Below, in pieces: positions 37,796 to 40,730 of a stretch of DNA of 40,730 nt; position 1 is the first letter of the stretch; each line of letters begins with the position of its first letter. Source of the stretch: a virus; IMG/VR virus record IMGVR_UViG_3300036827_000022, positions 1 to 40,730 of that record. One strand, given 5' to 3'. A model generated the notes under the pieces. It was not told the DNA's origin. It did no database searches and worked only from the letters and a program-made list of their open reading frames with translations. The translations under genes and the position numbers were made by a program.

Positions 37796-38854
37796 TCATT
37801 CTCCAGGCTCGCGTTTCGGCGGCGGCCATTCGCGGAAGGGCACCTTCAAAAACTCGAATTGCGAGATCAGTTTGCCAAGCTGCGCTGGCGTGGCAACGAT
37901 GGCGCCGGCTGTCGGGCTCCACAGATCACGCAGCAAATCCCGGTGGGCCTGTTTCAGCGATTGCGCCCCGTCGATGGTGTATGTGCCCGACTCTTTAACA
38001 TGCACGTAGAACAGGCAGTCGGTTGGCCGGTCGATGGTCGCGTCGGCCATCTTGGACTTGACGACTTTCTGCTGGTCGGGCGTGAGCTTGCTGATGCCCT
38101 CGGCCTCGCGTTGCGCCCAGTTCTGTTCTGATGGCGAGAGCACTTCTACTGGCGTCACGATGCGGCCGCCCGGCGTGATGTCGGTGAACTCGCGCCCATG
38201 CGTTTCTTCGGGGATCAGCAGGCCGCCGGTAGTCTTTGGATAGGCTGCGCGGATGGCCTGAGCCTTCGCGCACTTGCCCAGCATCAGCCGAGGCATTCGG
38301 CGCACGAGCGGCGCGCGGTCGATGTCCGGATAGATTTCCGACCACCAAACTTTGCCGACGGTCGGCCGGGGATCGCCTTTTTTGAACGCCTCGATGCGCG
38401 CCCACTCGGGAGCCTTCAGCTTCGACCTACCCTCGTTGTAAGGGACGTCGACCATTGGCCCGTACTCGACTTCCGAGAACGATCCGTAATCGGCATGGTG
38501 GGACGCGGCCTGATAGCACAAACCGTCGATTGAGACTTGCGGCGTCCACACGTAGCTGCCCTTCTTGCCTTCGCTATTGAGGGCTTCGCTGTCCCACCGG
38601 CGCACGAACCATATTTGCTTCTGGAAGGGGTCGAACTCGTATCGCCGCGCGACCGTCAGGCAGAACTTCAACTCCTCGTCCGTGGCGCCCTTGCAGACCG
38701 CGTTCTTGAGGATCGTCACTTCGTCGGCGCTCAGGAGCCACGGCTTTTGCTGCGGAGCCGCCACGACCATAGCTGTCTGCGGCCCGGGCTTGCGGTGTGG
38801 CGCACGGCGGCGAGGGATGGCCTTGGACTTCATTTTGCGCTTGGCTTGCGGCAC
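37796..38854 (-). CDS. recT: RecT/Bet-type single-strand annealing protein
   Basis: A 352-residue protein whose core reads LKNAVCKGATDEELKFCLTV, ARRYEFDPFQKQIWFVRRW, YVWTPQVSIDGLCYQAASH, MLGKCAKAQAIRAAYPKTTG, typical of RecT/Bet annealing proteins. It promotes strand annealing in phage recombination and replication. The N-terminus is basic, the C-terminus Pro-rich. The start is GTG 38852-38854 with AGGAGG 4 nt upstream. A partner exonuclease is not seen here. Confidence 0.92.
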   Translation of the reverse strand: MPQAKRKMKSKAIPRRRAPHRKPGPQTAMVVAAPQQKPWLLSADEVTILKNAVCKGATDEELKFCLTVARRYEFDPFQKQIWFVRRWDSEALNSEGKKGSYVWTPQVSIDGLCYQAASHHADYGSFSEVEYGPMVDVPYNEGRSKLKAPEWARIEAFKKGDPRPTVGKVWWSEIYPDIDRAPLVRRMPRLMLGKCAKAQAIRAAYPKTTGGLLIPEETHGREFTDITPGGRIVTPVEVLSPSEQNWAQREAEGISKLTPDQQKVVKSKMADATIDRPTDCLFYVHVKESGTYTIDGAQSLKQAHRDLLRDLWSPTAGAIVATPAQLGKLISQFEFLKVPFREWPPPKREPGE

Positions 38855-38954
38855 GTGGCCTCCTAATGGGTTGGCCCCTGGCCCGCGGCATATGCCCGAG
38901 CCGGCGAAGGACTCTATGCGGTCACTAACCGCTTTGAGTTGCCCTGTAGGGGCC

Positions 38955-39743
38955 TCAGATTGAATCTTCCGTCCAGACGCGAATCCCGCCGATCTCCATC
39001 ATTGATTTCTCGGGGTTCTTGTCTGCGCGAACTCTTGCTCCGATTGCAACTAAATCGGGTATCTGGAATGCTCTGCCAACCTCGTTAGGATTAGTCACTT
39101 TGAATTTGAAATTCACCCGCGCTTTGATCCCGGCGACTTTGGGCACATTCGGCGCGACGGTGACTTGTGGCGCTGGCGCGGCCTTCGCTTCATCCGCAGC
39201 GGCAGAGGCAGCGGCGAGTGCGGCTTCTTCGTCCGCGCCAGCCAGCTTCAATAGTTTCTCAGCCTGCCGCTTACCGATGAGTCCGGCTCTCAGATCCGCG
39301 CGGATTTCGTCTACTTTTTCTTTGCGCTGTTCTTTGGCGATGCGCTCGGCTTCGATGCGATCTTCTTCGGCCTTGGCTGCGGCCACCCGCTGCGCCTCGC
39401 GGTTGATGCGGTCCTGCTCGACTTGCGCTTTCCGGCGTTCCTCCGCTTTCCATCCTTCGGCCTTCTGTGAGGCGGCTTGGTCGATGGCTTCGGCCGGCGC
39501 GAGATACGCCTTCATATCGTTCTGCAAGCGCTGCAAGTGCGTCTTGGCCGAATCAATCCCTGGCCCGAGTTTCGATTTCACGTCCCTCATGTACGAACGC
39601 GCATCGAGTGCGATCTGGCAAGCCAGGATGTAGCTCTCCTGGTCGTGGACGACTATGGCGTTGGCGCGGTCGCGCAGGCCGGTCAACGCCATTTCGATAT
39701 TTACTTTTACGAGATCGGTTCCGGTCGTGACTGCGGTTGACAT
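38955..39743 (-). CDS. Coiled-coil protein associated with the annealing protein
   Basis: ATG 39741-39743, with AAGGAG 7 nt upstream, gives 262 residues. A folded N-terminal part (DLVKVNIEMALTGLRDRANA, then SYMRDVKSKLGPGIDSAKTH) is followed by a long Lys/Glu/Ala coiled coil and a C-terminal beta part with AGIKARVNFKFKVTNPNEVG and GGIRVWTED. Genes like this often accompany recT in phages. The role (possibly SSAP partner) is inferred. Confidence 0.78.
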   Translation of the reverse strand: MSTAVTTGTDLVKVNIEMALTGLRDRANAIVVHDQESYILACQIALDARSYMRDVKSKLGPGIDSAKTHLQRLQNDMKAYLAPAEAIDQAASQKAEGWKAEERRKAQVEQDRINREAQRVAAAKAEEDRIEAERIAKEQRKEKVDEIRADLRAGLIGKRQAEKLLKLAGADEEAALAAASAAADEAKAAPAPQVTVAPNVPKVAGIKARVNFKFKVTNPNEVGRAFQIPDLVAIGARVRADKNPEKSMMEIGGIRVWTEDSI

Positions 39744-39745
39744 GT

Positions 39746-40132
39746 TTATTCTCCTTCGTACAAGCGTTTGAAATCTCTCACGGCTTCGTAGCGGTTCTCT
39801 CCGAATCGAACTTGCGGATGGCGCGCTCGATGGCATTCCGGGCAGAGGGCGCGCAAATTATGGAGACAGTCGCAGCGTCCGCTCGTGCCGCCCTTGATGT
39901 GATCCATCTCGAAAGAATCGAAAGTGATCGGCTTGCGGCATCGGCGGTTCTGGCACTTGCCCTTGCTGCGCGCCCACACGATGTTTCGCATCCGCGAACG
40001 GTCAGAGCCTTCCAGATGGAAATGAATCTTTCCCTCGACCGGCAGAGTTTGGAACGAGCCGCGTTCCATGAGGAAGCGATTCGCCTTGAGCGCCTTCGTC
40101 TGCTGCAAATCGCGTTTGAACCCGTGTGGCAT
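39746..40132 (-). CDS. HNH endonuclease (third early-region copy)
   Basis: The proposed ATG 40130-40132 overlaps the upstream stop (ATGA), giving 128 residues. The HNH core reads CQNRRCRKPITFDSFEMDHI, GRCDCLHNLRALCPECHRAR. It differs from the other HNH genes, being closer to the McrA/HNH_1 type. Three in-frame ATGs are possible, but the overlap decides this start. Confidence 0.83.
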   Translation of the reverse strand: MPHGFKRDLQQTKALKANRFLMERGSFQTLPVEGKIHFHLEGSDRSRMRNIVWARSKGKCQNRRCRKPITFDSFEMDHIKGGTSGRCDCLHNLRALCPECHRARHPQVRFGENRYEAVRDFKRLYEGE

Positions 40133-40353
40133 CAGAGCAACCATTTCAGGACTGCATAAATCCCGAAGCAGACAAGCAACGCAGAGATGAGTCCCAACAG
40201 GAAATCTATCGTCGCCATCCAATCGCGTTTGGGCTTCGCGCGAGGAATGATGATTTTTCCTCGGCCTTCGCAGTAGTCACATATTTGCAGACCCACGTAT
40301 CCGCGCTTGCAGCTTCGGCCGGGGCAAGTTATGAGATCGTAGTCGCGCGGCAT
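40132..40353 (-). CDS. Zinc-ribbon membrane protein
   Basis: A 73-residue protein. The N-terminal half carries CPGRSCKRG and CDYCEGRGK, a DnaJ-like zinc ribbon. The C-terminal half is one hydrophobic segment (TIDFLLGLISALLVCFGIYA). It probably is a membrane-anchored zinc protein of unknown function. It is coupled to both neighbours. Confidence 0.73.
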   Translation of the reverse strand: MPRDYDLITCPGRSCKRGYVGLQICDYCEGRGKIIIPRAKPKRDWMATIDFLLGLISALLVCFGIYAVLKWLL

Positions 40354-40354
40354 T

Positions 40355-40567
40355 TCAGAGCCACCCTGCCAGCTTGAGAAGACCGATGAGCAAGAGGCCG
40401 GTCATGCACGCATAGACCAAAGTTTTGCGGAGTTCGTAAAACAGTTTCTTCCGCCGCTGGCCTGCCCGGTATCCCTCGACGATGGCCCGGTAGAAGTCTT
40501 GCTCTGCGGCGCGCGCGTCCACGGCGGGATTCGGAGGAATCATAATTTCTTGCTGCTCGTCGATCAT
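40355..40567 (-). CDS. Small C-terminally anchored membrane protein
   Basis: ATG 40565-40567, with GGAG 8 nt upstream and an ATGA overlap with the preceding stop, gives 70 residues. It starts MIDEQQEIMIPPNPAVDARA and ends in one hydrophobic segment (YACMTGLLLIGLLKLAGWL). The function is unknown. Confidence 0.72.
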   Translation of the reverse strand: MIDEQQEIMIPPNPAVDARAAEQDFYRAIVEGYRAGQRRKKLFYELRKTLVYACMTGLLLIGLLKLAGWL

Positions 40568-40730
40568 TGGTTGTGCTCCGGTGTCTCTCGGTGCGCTTCG
40601 AGATCGTCCTGATACCGTTCCCATTCTTCGGCAGGATTCGGAGAGTCAGTGCTAGAAGGGGTAGACACTGACTCTCCATTCGCAGCAGCGCGGGAAGGCA
40701 GCGGCGAATCTTTGCCATACAGCATTTCCA
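40564..40730 (-). CDS. Partial gene running off the right edge
   Basis: The frame is open from the right edge to TGA 40564-40566 and overlaps the next gene start (ATGA). The visible end holds GESVSTPSSTDSPNPAEEWE and closes with ERYQDDLEAHRETPEHNQ. This is the C-terminus of an early protein whose start lies outside or close to the edge. Family not recognised. Confidence 0.6.
   Translation of the reverse strand, partial: EMLYGKDSPLPSRAAANGESVSTPSSTDSPNPAEEWERYQDDLEAHRETPEHNQ
40640..40677. repeat. Perfect 12-bp inverted repeat inside the partial gene
   Basis: The arms GGAGAGTCAGTG (40640-40651) and CACTGACTCTCC (40666-40677) are exact reverse complements with a 14-nt spacer. They lie inside coding sequence, within a Ser/Thr/Pro-rich linker. 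Confidence 0.75.

Noticed and set aside
1-40730. Integrase, attachment sites, tRNA genes, CRISPR arrays, IS elements, endolysin
   Set aside because: I looked for their hallmarks and saw none. The phage lifestyle and lysis genes cannot be determined from this window.

Overview
The window is one continuous stretch of a tailed double-stranded DNA phage or prophage (Caudoviricetes, siphovirus-like). Almost every gene is on the minus strand, so the biological order runs from right to left. No integrase, repressor, tRNA, rRNA, CRISPR array or clear host gene is visible, and both edges cut through coding sequence. The host is probably an Acidobacteriota-like soil bacterium. This is an inference from three secreted-type proteins in the structural block that carry fibronectin III, IPT/TIG-like and choice-of-anchor-D-like domains of a kind common in that phylum; no host marker confirms it.

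Right arm (about 40.7 to 31.9 kb): early or middle genes. They include a RecT/Bet-type annealing protein with a coiled-coil companion, a winged-helix replication-type protein with a C-terminal zinc finger, a PD-(D/E)XK-like nuclease candidate, a Lar-like zinc protein, three HNH endonucleases and many small zinc-ribbon or membrane proteins. Most genes overlap by ATGA or GTGA.

Middle (31.9 to 27.5 kb): a tightly coupled glycan cassette. It holds three GT-A-type glycosyltransferases, a CDP-paratose-2-epimerase-like SDR enzyme, an FkbM methyltransferase, two previously hidden tiny genes and a twin-arginine small protein. A non-coding block with phased 10-bp repeats (27432-27501) separates it from the packaging genes.

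Left arm (27.3 to 0 kb): the late block. In order it holds TerS, TerL, a portal-MuF fusion, a signal-peptide fibre with an SGNH hydrolase, an XkdF-like protease-scaffold, the HK97-fold capsid, a secreted FN3 protein, a lone LuxR-type HTH, connectors, the tail terminator, the tail tube, tail chaperones with a likely -1 frameshift, an HNH gene on the opposite strand, and the tape measure. It ends in a GTA-like tail tip (DUF2460, DUF2163, NlpC/P60, J-like hub) and a partial fibre.

The most striking unexplained signal is a two-hairpin, U-tract RNA element of about 60 nt. It occurs three times (13197-13256, 18587-18646, 22287-22348). Each copy fills the whole gap between a stop codon and the Shine-Dalgarno of a structural gene (tail tube, major capsid, fibre). 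The sequence blocks are invariant while both hairpins show compensatory base changes, so this looks like a conserved cis-acting late-gene RNA (terminator, attenuator or leader).
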